The notes under the pieces: generated by a model | Databases searched by the model: none | What the model saw: the letters and a program-made list of their open reading frames with translations, nothing else | Told to the model about the DNA's origin: nothing | Position numbers and translations under genes: made by a program | Shown: piece by piece, positions 8,401 through 16,700 of the stretch | How the letters are laid out: every line of letters starts with the position of its first letter | How positions within the stretch are numbered: position 1 is the stretch's first letter | Source of the DNA: Chrysochromulina tobinii | Lineage: Eukaryota > Haptophyta > Prymnesiales > Chrysochromulinaceae | Length of the DNA stretch: 24,499 nucleotides | Assembly (NCBI GenBank): GCA_001275005.1 | Contig: JWZX01003098.1 | Span: forward strand, 1 to 24,499 | Reading direction: 5' to 3'

Positions 8401-10886
8401 ATGGGTCAAAGGCTGACATTGTCGGTCGGGAGCGCAAGGGGTCGCGGGAACACTGGTACCAAAACCGTCCTCACCACCGCCAGCACTCCGCCGTTGCGTA
8501 CAGATGCCACCGCCACTAAGCCGACGGGCCGGCGAGTGAGGCCACCTATTGTGATCCAGACCCCCAGCCACGGAAGCAATAGCAGCGTCGGCGCGCCCTT
8601 GAAGCTGAGGCGGTGGCAGAAGAAGTTTGGGCGAGCACAAGAGTGGGTGCTGAGCCCGGGAGCGATCATCCGGAGCGGGCGTATGGCAACCCTAGTCACA
8701 CGGCAACCAGTGCCGGCTGATGAGACACGGCAGGTGATCGAGGCGGAGCTGAAGCGTGTGCGTGCGCTGCCGGCCGAGGAGCGCGAGGCGCTCGGCTCCG
8801 AATTCACCGACCCGGAGGCCATCTTCGCCTGCCTCGAGGAGGCAGACGGCAGGGCGACCGTGCTGCTACGCGCCTCGTGGGTACGCTCACTACGGCGCGG
8901 CCAGCTGTTGCCCAAGCGCGGATCACCGCTGCCGCCCGGTGCGACGATTGATGCGGCCGAGCTGCGCAAAATCTACAAGGAGGCGCACGGTCGCTCCGGG
9001 CAGCGCCAGGTCGCCATCCCCTTGATAGCCGTCTCTCACTATTGGCGTACGAAGGACCAACCAGATCCCCACGGTGAGACCCTCGCCATCCTCAAGACTG
9101 CGCTCGATCAGCGATGGGATGAGTTTACGCGCTGCGGCGTGAGCGACCTCGGCATCTTCTTTGACTTTAGCTCGCTCTTCCAGCACCCGCGCACCGAGGA
9201 GCAAGCTCGTATCTTCGGCAAATCGCTCAAGGGTATTAATCTGTGGTACGACGCTCACCAGCACACGATGGCGCATGCAAGTGCTCACCACGGCTTACCA
9301 GCACACGATGGCGCATGCAAGTGCTCACCACGGCGCCATATCTTCCCCACAGGTATGCTCACCAGCACACGACAGTGTTCATCGTGTCCGCAGGCACGAC
9401 TGAGGCGCCCAAGCTGGCGCCGTCGCCGTCCGCTGGCAAGATCACCCAGCGCCGGCGTGCGTTCGCGTGGCGCCGCGAACCCCCGCCTTCTCGTGCCGAG
9501 ACGGCGCGTGGCGAGCAGCTCGGCTATCACGATAAGGGCTGGTGCACCTTCGAGTACGAGCTCTTCCTTGCACCTGGTTGCACCTGGTTGCACCTGATGG
9601 CACCTGATGGCACCTGATGGCACCTGATTGCACCTGATTGCACCTTCGAGTACGAGGCCTCCCAAATGATTCAGGTGGCGAGCTCTGATTGCCCCTGAGG
9701 GCCACAGATGAGCTCTGATTGTCCCCTAATTTATACGAGCTCTCCCAAATTATATACGAGCTCTCCCTAATTAGGTACGAGCTCTCCCATATGATCAAGG
9801 CTGCGAACACGAGCGTGCGCTCCGACTGGCCGCTGGTACGTGCCTCTGATGGCCATCGATGACGCCCTGATGACGCCCGGATGACGCCCCGATGACGCCC
9901 GGATGACGCCCCGATGACGCCCGGATGACGCCCCGATGACGCCCCGATGACGCCCCGATGACGCCCCGATGACGCCCGGATGGCAACCGTGTGTGCGTGC
10001 TCCGTAGCTGGTCGACCTCGGCAAGGCAGATCGGGCGGAGCAGAACCGAGCACACCGACCCGCGCCCGCGGAGCCTCTAGCCTTCTGTGCCAACCATCTG
10101 CACGGGAACAAGCGGTACACCAACGGTGCCGACCGCGACACGGTCGTGGCGCCCATTTTCCAACGTACGATCTTCGAGCTGCTCGGCAGCGTGCGCACGC
10201 TCAACTTCAACCGTCTCGGGTGGGGTGACCACGAGGCGGAGCGGCTGGCGGTGGTGCTACCCCTCTGCCTGCAGCTCGAGCGCCTGGAACTTGTTTGGAA
10301 CGAGATTGGCGATGGTGGCATCGTGGTGCTCGCGAAAGCGCTTCGTAAGCGCGGGGCGATGCCGCGGCTGCGAACCCTCTGCCTCTCATATAACTCATAC
10401 GGCGACCTCGCGCTCACGGCCCTCTCGCGCGCGATCGCCAAAAAGGGCGCCCTGCCAGCCCTCCAGCGACTCGAGGTGAGCGGCCTTCGGAGCTTGGCGC
10501 TGCTGGCCGCGTGCCAAACCCGGGGGATCGGACTCGTGACCGCCGGCAGCCTTCATGCATCACGCATCACCTCGTCCATCGGCGTACCGAGTCTTCTACG
10601 TGTGAGCTCACTCGATTCCAGCGAGGCGGAGACAGAGGAGGCGCCCACCGATCGAACAACCGAGTCGACCGACAACTTCGTGCAAGAGGAGAGTCTCTCA
10701 AGTGTGTGGGAAGCATGGAACGCAGCGACGAGTAGGACTAGCACTGAGGAGCCGCCACTGCCTCGCACACGTGCGCCCAACATGGCGCCCAAGCCTGCAA
10801 CTTCAGTTTCGCGCGAGCCGAATCCTTTCGTTGGTACTGTCCTGAGTAGCTTGCGTAGGCGCGCACTCGTCACGTTCCGCCTGTAG
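8401..10886 (+). CDS. leucine-rich-repeat protein, four exons
   Basis: The exons are 8401-9245, 9353-9553, 9775-9835 and 10008-10886, giving 661 residues. Every junction was set by frame continuity: W|YAHQHTTVFIVS, GWCTFE|YELSHMIKAA and SDWPL|LVDLGKADRA. The N-terminal part is basic and variable. Residues about 205-365 form a conserved-looking module (AVSHYWRTKDQPDPHGE, DLGIFFDFSSLFQHPRT, HDKGWCTFEYEL) of the kind seen ahead of LRRs in algal paralogue families; a TIR/HET-like fold is a guess. Residues about 430-525 hold ribonuclease-inhibitor-type LRRs (LERLELVWNEIGDGGIVVLAKAL, then LRTLCLSYN). A Ser/Thr/Glu-rich tail follows. No signal peptide was seen; it is probably a cytosolic recognition or scaffold protein. 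All three introns are repeat-built. Confidence 0.8.
9246..9352 (+). other. LRR-gene intron 1, introner-like
   Basis: This is a 107-nt GT-AG, phase-2 intron. GCTCACCAGCACACGA occurs just inside the donor (9253-9268) and again at the start of the next exon (9357-9372). Inside are two tandem copies of a 43-bp unit containing GCATGCAAGTGCTCACC (9273 and 9313). The segment 9313-9337 is identical over 25 nt to 22188-22212 read on the minus strand, inside an intron of another gene. Both introns end in CCCCACAG. Confidence 0.9.
9554..9774 (+). other. LRR-gene intron 2, decamer array and exon copies
   Basis: This is a 221-nt GT-AG, phase-2 intron. Seven tandem decamers (CACCTGATTG and variants) fill 9571-9640. 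The exon end TGCACCTTCGAGTACGAG (9543-9560) is repeated exactly at 9639-9656. TACGAGCTCTCCC then recurs twice near 9733-9770 and once more as the real next exon (9776-9788). The intron is thus almost entirely copies of its own exon borders plus the array. Confidence 0.9.
9836..10007 (+). other. LRR-gene intron 3, 11-bp minisatellite
   Basis: This is a 172-nt GT-AG, phase-0 intron with a strong donor GTACGTG and acceptor CCGTAG. Positions 9858-9978 are eleven tandem units of GATGACGCCC plus C, G or T (11 bp). Opposite-strand frames read through these units (GVIGASSGRH-type peptides) are shadows. Confidence 0.85.
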
Positions 10887-11224
10887 AGCTCGAATGGCCA
10901 AGGAAGGCTCGTCGGCTGCAGCGTGCCGAGGCATGTGAGACGCGAGACGCCTGCCTTGATGCGTTCTAGGTGAGGCGAGCGGCTGCGACACCTAGAAGTC
11001 GACCTAGAAGTGAATCGATGTAGAAAGCATATGAGCGGCACCGGTGAGCCGAGCCGGGTGTGTGAGATGCTTACGGTGATTTCCGCGCCCACGCTAGGCA
11101 CATATCGCACACTGTAACGTATCTAACCTCCGCGCGCCAGATCTGGGAATCGTCGCGGCACCAGACGATTGTGCAGACGGACGCACGTCGCACCGGGGTC
11201 CGGGCGGGCCAGCCCGGCCCCATC
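10887..11224. other. convergent intergenic region
   Basis: This is 338 bp between the 3' ends of the LRR gene (+) and the polyproline membrane gene (-). It contains a short ACCTAGAAGT duplication near 10990-11010 and GTGTGTGA at 11058-11065. No gene was supported; it probably holds both 3' UTRs. Confidence 0.5.
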
Positions 11225-12166
11225 TCAAACATGACGACAGTTTGCCCTTCCGCGCCCACCCTTCTTCTTCTCATGCTTCTCCAGGCTCCTTCCCTTCTCA
11301 GCTCGCCGCGCCTCAAGTTGTCGCGCCTCTTCCTCATCCGACTCGTACTCGTCGTCCGTGCCGGCGCTCATTACGGCGCTCTGATAGTCGATGCTGGTGG
11401 CAAGGACCCCTCCGCCCTCTGAGTGCCCGTGTGAGCGCTTGCCCGTCCGTCGTTCACCGCGCCTCTCCCTCGGCTCCACGTGGACCTCGTCATCCTTGAG
11501 ATAGTACCAGAAGAGCACCTTGAGGCCCACCCCGAGGCACGCCAGCACTGGCAGCGCCGCCACGGCGTACACCACGAAGACTCGCACTGTCTTGATCGCC
11601 ACCTCACGCATGAGAACGTGGGCGGCCCGTGGGGCTGGTGAAGGTGGGGCCGACGGTGGTGGCGGCGGTGGCGGCGGTGGCGGCGACGGCTGCGGCGGTG
11701 GCAGGTGGGACGGCCGCGGAGGCGGCGGCGGTGGTGGTGGTGGCGGTGGTGGTGGCGGCGGCACATCTGCCAGCGGTGCGAGTGGGTGTGGTGATGGTTT
11801 GGGAGGTGGCCGTGGCTTGGGCGGAGGGTCTGGAGGAGGTGGTGGCGACGGCGGCGATGGAGGTGGGGGGGGGCTAGCGGGTCTGCAGCCGCCGCACGTC
11901 TTGCAGCTTGGATTAAGGCACTCCCAACGGCTGCCCCAGGCGCCCTTTTGCTCGCAAAGACGGCTGCACGTGACTGATATGTCAAGGTCAAGGTGACCTG
12001 TTGCTGACTGGCGGCAAGAAACTCCCCACGAGATGTACTTGATACAATCTGCGGGGGATGCGCGCTCGCAGCGGCCGTCCGTGCCGACACAGAACATGCG
12101 TGCGCCACAACTCCTCAGCACCCTTGTCGAGAATGCTGAAGTTCGATACCTATCGCGCGCATGCAT
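11225..12166 (-). CDS. Cys-rich/polyproline single-pass membrane protein
   Basis: This is 313 residues from the ATG at 12166. Residues 20-94 contain eleven cysteines, with a C-terminal CLNPSCKTCGGC cluster, suggesting a disulfide-bonded extracellular domain. Residues about 96-180 are almost pure proline with Ser/Lys/His interruptions, a rigid stalk like those of algal cell-wall or surface proteins. A transmembrane helix at about 196-222 is followed by a charged cytosolic tail with acidic and Lys/Arg-rich stretches. The topology calls for a signal peptide, but none is seen at this start, so an upstream exon or an alternative start is likely. A 14-nt copy of the start-codon region (12155-12168) lies 99 nt upstream at 12254-12267 and opens a 22-codon upstream frame. 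Function is unknown. Confidence 0.7.
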   Translation of the reverse strand: MHARDRYRTSAFSTRVLRSCGARMFCVGTDGRCERASPADCIKYISWGVSCRQSATGHLDLDISVTCSRLCEQKGAWGSRWECLNPSCKTCGGCRPASPPPPPSPPSPPPPPDPPPKPRPPPKPSPHPLAPLADVPPPPPPPPPPPPPPPRPSHLPPPQPSPPPPPPPPPPSAPPSPAPRAAHVLMREVAIKTVRVFVVYAVAALPVLACLGVGLKVLFWYYLKDDEVHVEPRERRGERRTGKRSHGHSEGGGVLATSIDYQSAVMSAGTDDEYESDEEEARQLEARRAEKGRSLEKHEKKKGGRGRANCRHV

Positions 12167-12267
12167 TCTACTCCATTCGTTTCAGGACCCTCTCGGTCAG
12201 CCACACACCCACAAGCCCCGAAAAGGCGTGCGTGGCCGTGGGAGGCGCTCACTGCGCGCATGCATTC
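12155..12267. repeat. duplicated start-codon segment
   Basis: GCGCGCATGCATTC occurs at 12155-12168 and 12254-12267. On the minus strand both contain the ATGCATGCGCGC that begins the polyproline gene. The upstream copy starts a 22-codon frame that ends before the main ATG. This may be an upstream ORF or a trace of the exon-duplicating process seen at introns. Confidence 0.6.
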
Positions 12268-12314
12268 CCCCAGGGATGGCTCTATAATAGCATCTTCCGG
12301 TCCTGACCTCTTGT

Positions 12315-12357
12315 GGGGCATGTTCTGCGCATGTTCTGCGCATGTTCTGCGTCGGCT
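12315..12357 (+). repeat. tandem CATGTTCTGCG units, inverted to nearby exon
   Basis: Three units of GCATGTTCTGC are followed by GTCGG. The reverse complement of the neighbouring exon near 12078-12105 reads GCATGTTCTGTGTCGG, so the array is an inverted, amplified copy of coding sequence 215 bp away. Confidence 0.6.
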
Positions 12358-12425
12358 TTTTATGGCCGTCATGCGTCAAAGTAACTTTCTATGGCAAAGT
12401 TAATGGCGAAGTTAAACCGTCAAAG

Positions 12426-14552
12426 CTACTTCTGTGGCGACACACTCTCCTTGAGCGCCTTCTCAGCAGCCTCCACTTGACGCAGCCGCTCATCCACCGC
12501 AGCGAGGCGCTCGTTGACGGCCTCGCGCTCCTTGGCAAGCTCCTCAAGCGAGCGCACGGGCGCACGAGCCTGAGGGGTCGCCGGACGCGCTGCGACAGAC
12601 GCGACTAGCGCGAGCGGCGCGGCGGGTGCAGCGCCCGCGGCGCCGCCCAAGTCGGCCGCGACCACAAACGAGTCCACAAGCTGCTCAAGTTCTTCATAGC
12701 TCTGAGGGTACTTGTCCCACCGCTGCCGCGCAGAGGCTGCGAGTGCGAAGCTGAAGAGTAGGGCCGAGGTGAGCTCGCGCCAGGGCCCCTCGGCAGCGAG
12801 GGTCCACCGAGCCATCCGGCTGAGGCTCGCGAGATCGGCGGCGCTCGGCGGCTGCTCCTCAAGTTTCGGCAATGGAGCTCGCAATTCGTCGAGCAATGAA
12901 CGCTCCGCCTTGCCTCCTTGTGCCAGCGTCGCCAGCATCGTCTTGACCTTCTCCTGTCGCTCGAGCTCGAGCCGCTTGCGAGCCACCGCCTGCACCACCG
13001 CCGGGGTCCACTGCTCGTCGCAAAACGCGCGGCACTGGGTCCACACCTCGGCGAGCTCGTCGCGCGCCGTGTTGGGCACAATCCCCACCACGGCGTCGAG
13101 CACGCTCGACGTGTTGAGCGGGCCGAGCATCCCGTTCCAGCGCTCGTCGGCCTCGACGACCAACGCGCCCGCGACTCCCTCGGCCTCTAGCCGCTCGCGT
13201 TCCGCCTGGTCCGCCTTCACCTCCGCCTGCACGAGATCCCAGCTCTCAGTCGCAATCAGTCGCAATCAGTCGCAATCAGTCGCAATCAGTGGCAATTGAC
13301 GAGACTCGCCTGCACGAGATCCCAGCTCTCATTCGCGAGTTCTGTCGCGAAGACGCCGACAAGCACGAGAGCCCCCAACCCGACCAGCAGCAAGACGTCT
13401 TTCGAGTCGTCCAGAGAGGCGCCGTCCAAGATCTGTGGGAACCACCGAGCGCACACGGTGGCGAGGGGCGCCGATCATTAGCAATCGACGGCACTCGGGG
13501 GCACTCAGTGGCACTCGGGGGCACTCAGTGGCACTCAGTGGCACTCGGGGGGCAAGCACTCAGGGGGCACTCAAGGGTCAAGCACTCGTGGGAAAGCACT
13601 CAGGGGGCGCGCCCGCCCGCACCTGCTTGGAAAGCACGCCCAGGTACGCATCGAGTAAGTATGGCTTGAGAGAGCCGAGAAAGTAGCCCGCGGCGAAGGT
13701 GAGGGGGCTGAGCTTGGAGGTTCCGTAGATGTAGGGGTACGAGCCTGTGGGGATGGGTAGGACGGGAGAGAGGCGGAGCACGAAGACCGTCTTGAAGCCA
13801 TCCGCCTCGACCACCTTCGCGAGACCGCGCGCCACCGGACGCTTCTGAATGAATCCCGCGACACGCTCCTGCAGCAGGCCGCGCGAGAGCGAGAGCGCAA
13901 TGAGCGAGCCGAGGGTGGCGCCCACGGCCGAGATGAGCGCGCCCTCAAGCACGCCGCCGAAGAGGATCCCCGAAGAGAACGCGAGCGCGATCGCAATCAC
14001 GTCGATCAGAAAGACCTTGGCGATCATCCACGCGCCGATGAAGGCGACGACCGTCCAACCGCCGGCCTGCTCGGCGTACAGCAGGACCTGGTCGATCTGA
14101 TCGCCGATGCCTAGGTCCGCCACGATGTCCAGACCCAAAGCCGACACGAGCGCCGCGCGCCCGCCGAACCGCAGCAACGTCGCGCCGAGCAGCACTGCCG
14201 CCGCCGAGGCCACAAACGCGGACTTGGTCGCCTCGCCCTCGGACGACTTGCCCTCCTGACGGCGCGCGGCGCGCTTCTCGGCCGTCTCGCGCGCATCCTC
14301 CTTGAAGCTGATCAGCGCACGGAACGAGCCGCGCGCGAACTCCTCGCGGGACTGCCACACCTCTTGCGCCGCCGTCTCCTTCATCTGCTCCTTCCAAAAA
14401 TCCTTCATGCGAATGGACGGCGACCGCGCCGCGCACGCTGAACGGGACGCCGCGTGCCGCATCTGCCGAAGCGCACTCGACATAGTCACGCACGTGCAGA
14501 GCACCGCGAATCGGCATAGGCGCGCAGGCGTGCACATAAGCACTCTCGACAT
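12426..14552 (-). CDS. VTT/DedA (TVP38/TMEM64-like) protein with coiled-coil tail
   Basis: The exons (minus) are 14552-13623, 13432-13310 and 13226-12426, giving 617 residues; all junctions are phase 0 and the protein is continuous. The start at 14552 gives a hydrophobic leader then a Ser/Arg/Ala-rich stretch (residues 1-48), like a plastid or secretory bipartite signal; 14537 is an alternative. Residues about 165-305 are a VTT (SNARE-associated/DedA) domain, with GILFGGVLEGALISAVGA, then FVLRLSPVLPIPTGS, then GYFLGSLKPYL. Such proteins are polytopic and some have lipid-scramblase roles; the plant plastid branch is the nearest analogy. Exon 2 adds a transmembrane helix (VLLLVGLGALVLVGVFA). 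Exon 3 is a soluble Ala/Glu-rich tail ending in a coiled coil. That tail makes the protein much longer than usual for the family. Confidence 0.85.
13227..13309 (-). other. VTT-gene intron 2, GC-AG with 25-nt exon duplication
   Basis: This is an 83-nt, phase-0 intron with CAG|GCGAGT as donor and GTGCAG|GCG as acceptor. A 25-nt exact direct repeat covers each border (13307-13331 and 13224-13248), so the protein end ESWDLVQ is written twice. Between the copies are four exact decamers, ACTGATTGCG on the coding strand (13251-13290). No GT donor gives an equally good frame. Confidence 0.9.
13433..13622 (-). other. VTT-gene intron 1, decamer array
   Basis: This is a 190-nt GT-AG, phase-0 intron (CAG|GTGCGG donor, TTCCCACAG acceptor). 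On the coding strand, 13550-13491 is six decamers of CACTGAGTGC or CCCCGAGTGC type, and the next decamer (13490-13481) is CGTCGATTGC, linking it to the CTGATTGC arrays of other introns. The exon end GTGCTTTCC (13629-13637) is repeated inside the intron (13591-13599). Confidence 0.85.
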
Positions 14553-15128
14553 AAGCGACGTGTGCGGGATCGAAGTTGCTTGGAAAGCTCCTGGTGTGAA
14601 CGGCTGTGAGCCGGAGTGAAAATCCGAGAAGGTATCTCCCTCGGTCAACACATGCTTGGAAAAGCCCACTGGCCGATCCGCCGATGATCCTGCTGTGGCT
14701 TGCCGGGGCCGGGGGGACCAGTCAGTCAGTCAGTTTCTTCGCGGTCCCCCCGCGCTCACCACACCTCCCTTAACTATACGTCGGAAAGGGGTGGGGGAGT
14801 ACAATTCTAAGTGCCCGCGCTCCTCCGCCCCCTAACATGATATGAGGGGTGGGGGAGTACATGCCCGCGCTCACTACGCGCTCACCCCTTGGCGCTCACG
14901 CGTGCGTTGCCTTGGGCCGGTGTGTGGCCTTCGGTCGGCCGAAGATGAGCGTTTAGATGAGCGTCTGGGGACACGCTGGTGCACGGAGCGCGCCTGCCAA
15001 AGTTGCATGCATTTCATTCACCAGATCCCTTTTTTGGTACCTATTATGTGGTTGTGCGATACACGCTCGCTCGCGTTCTTGAGGTGTTCGTGTTGTGGCT
15101 GTCGCTGACTGAAGTAGAGCCGTGTGGG
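14553..15128. other. divergent promoter region with hairpin and repeats
   Basis: This is 576 bp between divergent genes. It holds a perfect 9-bp inverted repeat, GGGGGGACC (14711-14719) with GGTCCCCCC (14743-14751), whose loop contains three TCAG units. A 17-nt direct repeat (AGGGGTGGGGGAGTACA) lies at 14787-14803 and 14845-14861, each followed by TGCCCGCGCTC. The reading frame of the plus-strand gene stays open upstream to at least 14979 without an ATG, so a 5' exon is possible here. Confidence 0.55.
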
Positions 15129-16700
15129 ATGGTGAAGATATCGCTCGTGTCTTCCAGTGACGGCCATACCTCCTATCTGAACGACGCCGGCCAGTCTGTA
15201 GGCGTGCACGAATCTACATCCAGGACTTCTCCTGCTTTGCCCAGCTCTACGCTCAGTCGTCTAGCCTCGCTCGAGGAAGCGTGCGTAAGTCCACCCTCGG
15301 CTGAGACGTGGTGGAAATTCGCACGCCATCGGAGCCGTCGCTTGTCCAAACTAACGATTGGCGTATTAGGCAGCAGCACAACGGCCGGCTGTGGAGCGCT
15401 CTCGCCCTCGATGCGCTGTTCAATGCCTCTCTCCTGGGGCCGGCACGCCCACGATGCACTTGCTGCTGCAATGCGACCACGAGGCATAGCAATGCAGACC
15501 AATATTTACCAGAAGAACGCTGTCGAAGCCTCATTCTTCTTCGATTGCATGAACCAGCTCCTCCCGAAGCACCCTGATGTTGTGATTCTCGAAGTTCTTC
15601 AGAACAGGTATTCAATGGATTTGTTCTCATCCTTGAATATGACGACCGCAGCTGTCCGCGAAGTGCAACCAACTGCTGCCATCACGTTTGTGGTCTGGCT
15701 GAAGCCTCAAGTCGTAGAAGAACAGCCAGCTATGTTGAAGGAATTGAGAGGACTTGCCAGGGCCCTTGGCATCGACTTGATAGATGTACCTTCGGCGATG
15801 GCATCTCTTGGCTTTCACGTCAGAGATGTATACGCGAAGACGCCCTCCGGGAGGACTGATCATCACCCCAACGGCATGGGGCACGAGCTTATTGGTGCAC
15901 TGGCAGCGCAATGCATCACGCGACGTCTTGAGAGGCAGGGGTTTATACGTGATACGGAAGAGCCCAGCGAGGATGTACCTTCGAATCAGGAGGGAAGTGC
16001 CAGCAATAGGAGCTCCGGCAAGAGCCACTTTCCAGAGCTCTGCTTCAGCTCGGCAGACGAACTGCCCGTGCGCTCTCAGAGCGGCTTCGTCTTGCAGGAT
16101 GATGGCAAGGCCAAGGGTGTCAAGAAGCTAGGCTACTCGTCCACGAGCGTCGGTGATCGGCTCACCATCGGACCAATCAATTTGCACGTGGAGAGCGAGG
16201 GTCGAGCCCATAGTCGAGCCGGCCTGCCTGCAGGCGTGCCTGTGACGAAACTGCCTGCAGGCGTGCCGATGACGGAACTGCATGCGGGCGTAAAGGGCTC
16301 GTGCTACCAGCACGTGCGCGTGCGGCTGGGTTATCTCGTCTCGACCTCCCAAGGAATGGGCGAGCTCCACGTCATCTGCCGGGGCGGATGCGCATGCAAG
16401 CCTTGGTGTTCCAAATTCTTGCGCTCCGTGGCGCTGCCGTTTCCGAGGCTGGACGGGGATGCACGTCGCCTACCGGAATGGGGTCTTGACTCTCGTGAGA
16501 CGGTCACAATGACGGCACACACTCTCTTTATTGCATCCCTCTTCAACTTCTCCAACCACACAAGTGCCACCGTGCTCGCCGGAGAGTCGGCTTGCTACCT
16601 CGAGCTGCTACATCGCACCAGCCACGATCGCTCCAGTCGCGTGCGCGTCGATTCCTTAGCCCTGCTCGTGCACGGAGACTCTCCTGTCGTGCCATGCTAA
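15129..16700 (+). CDS. SGNH/GDSL-hydrolase-like protein
   Basis: This is 523 residues from the first in-frame ATG at 15129. The frame extends upstream to at least 14979 with a hydrophobic stretch but no ATG, so an N-terminal exon or anchor may be missing. Residues about 75-90 (LTIGVLGSSTTAGCGA) match block I of SGNH hydrolases, with Ser83 as likely nucleophile. VVILEVLQNRY (about 151-161) fits the central strand region, and TDHHPNGMGHE (243-253) matches block V with Asp244 and His246. The family covers esterases, lipases and acetyl-xylan or glycan deacylases; the substrate is unknown. A C-terminal region of about 200 residues is beta-rich and Cys-containing (CRGGCACKPWC) and may bind carbohydrate. 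A 27-bp repeat at 16224-16277 encodes LPAGVPVTK and LPAGVPMTE. Confidence 0.7.
   Translation: MVKISLVSSSDGHTSYLNDAGQSVGVHESTSRTSPALPSSTLSRLASLEEACVSPPSAETWWKFARHRSRRLSKLTIGVLGSSTTAGCGALSPSMRCSMPLSWGRHAHDALAAAMRPRGIAMQTNIYQKNAVEASFFFDCMNQLLPKHPDVVILEVLQNRYSMDLFSSLNMTTAAVREVQPTAAITFVVWLKPQVVEEQPAMLKELRGLARALGIDLIDVPSAMASLGFHVRDVYAKTPSGRTDHHPNGMGHELIGALAAQCITRRLERQGFIRDTEEPSEDVPSNQEGSASNRSSGKSHFPELCFSSADELPVRSQSGFVLQDDGKAKGVKKLGYSSTSVGDRLTIGPINLHVESEGRAHSRAGLPAGVPVTKLPAGVPMTELHAGVKGSCYQHVRVRLGYLVSTSQGMGELHVICRGGCACKPWCSKFLRSVALPFPRLDGDARRLPEWGLDSRETVTMTAHTLFIASLFNFSNHTSATVLAGESACYLELLHRTSHDRSSRVRVDSLALLVHGDSPVVPC
16224..16298 (+). repeat. 27-bp coding repeat with duplicated CAG|GC
   Basis: Two near-identical 27-bp units (16224-16250 and 16251-16277) and a degenerate third encode LPAGVP(V/M)T(K/E). 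Each unit contains CTGCAG|GCGTGCC, the same kind of junction used by the GC-AG introns here, but the spacing is too small for splicing. Confidence 0.75.

Noticed and set aside
7694-8437. 247-codon minus-strand frame
   Set aside because: It is antisense to the HPP/EF-hand coding region; Arg-rich shadow composition.
9571-9640. possible CRISPR-like array or tRNA cluster
   Set aside because: The units are contiguous 10-mers without spacers, inside an intron of a eukaryotic gene.
9767-10441. minus-strand frames with repeated GVIGASSGRH-type peptides
   Set aside because: The peptide repeat is a translation of the 11-bp intronic minisatellite and antisense of the LRR exon.
11520-11996. plus-strand polyglycine frame
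   Set aside because: It is the complement of the polyproline stalk codons of the minus-strand membrane protein.
12287-12297. TATA-like CTATAATAG
   Set aside because: A single AT-rich match with no supporting start-site information; it could serve either strand or neither.
12712-13299. 195-codon plus-strand frame
   Set aside because: It runs through an exon and the decamer intron of the minus-strand VTT gene, which has continuous splicing and a recognisable domain.
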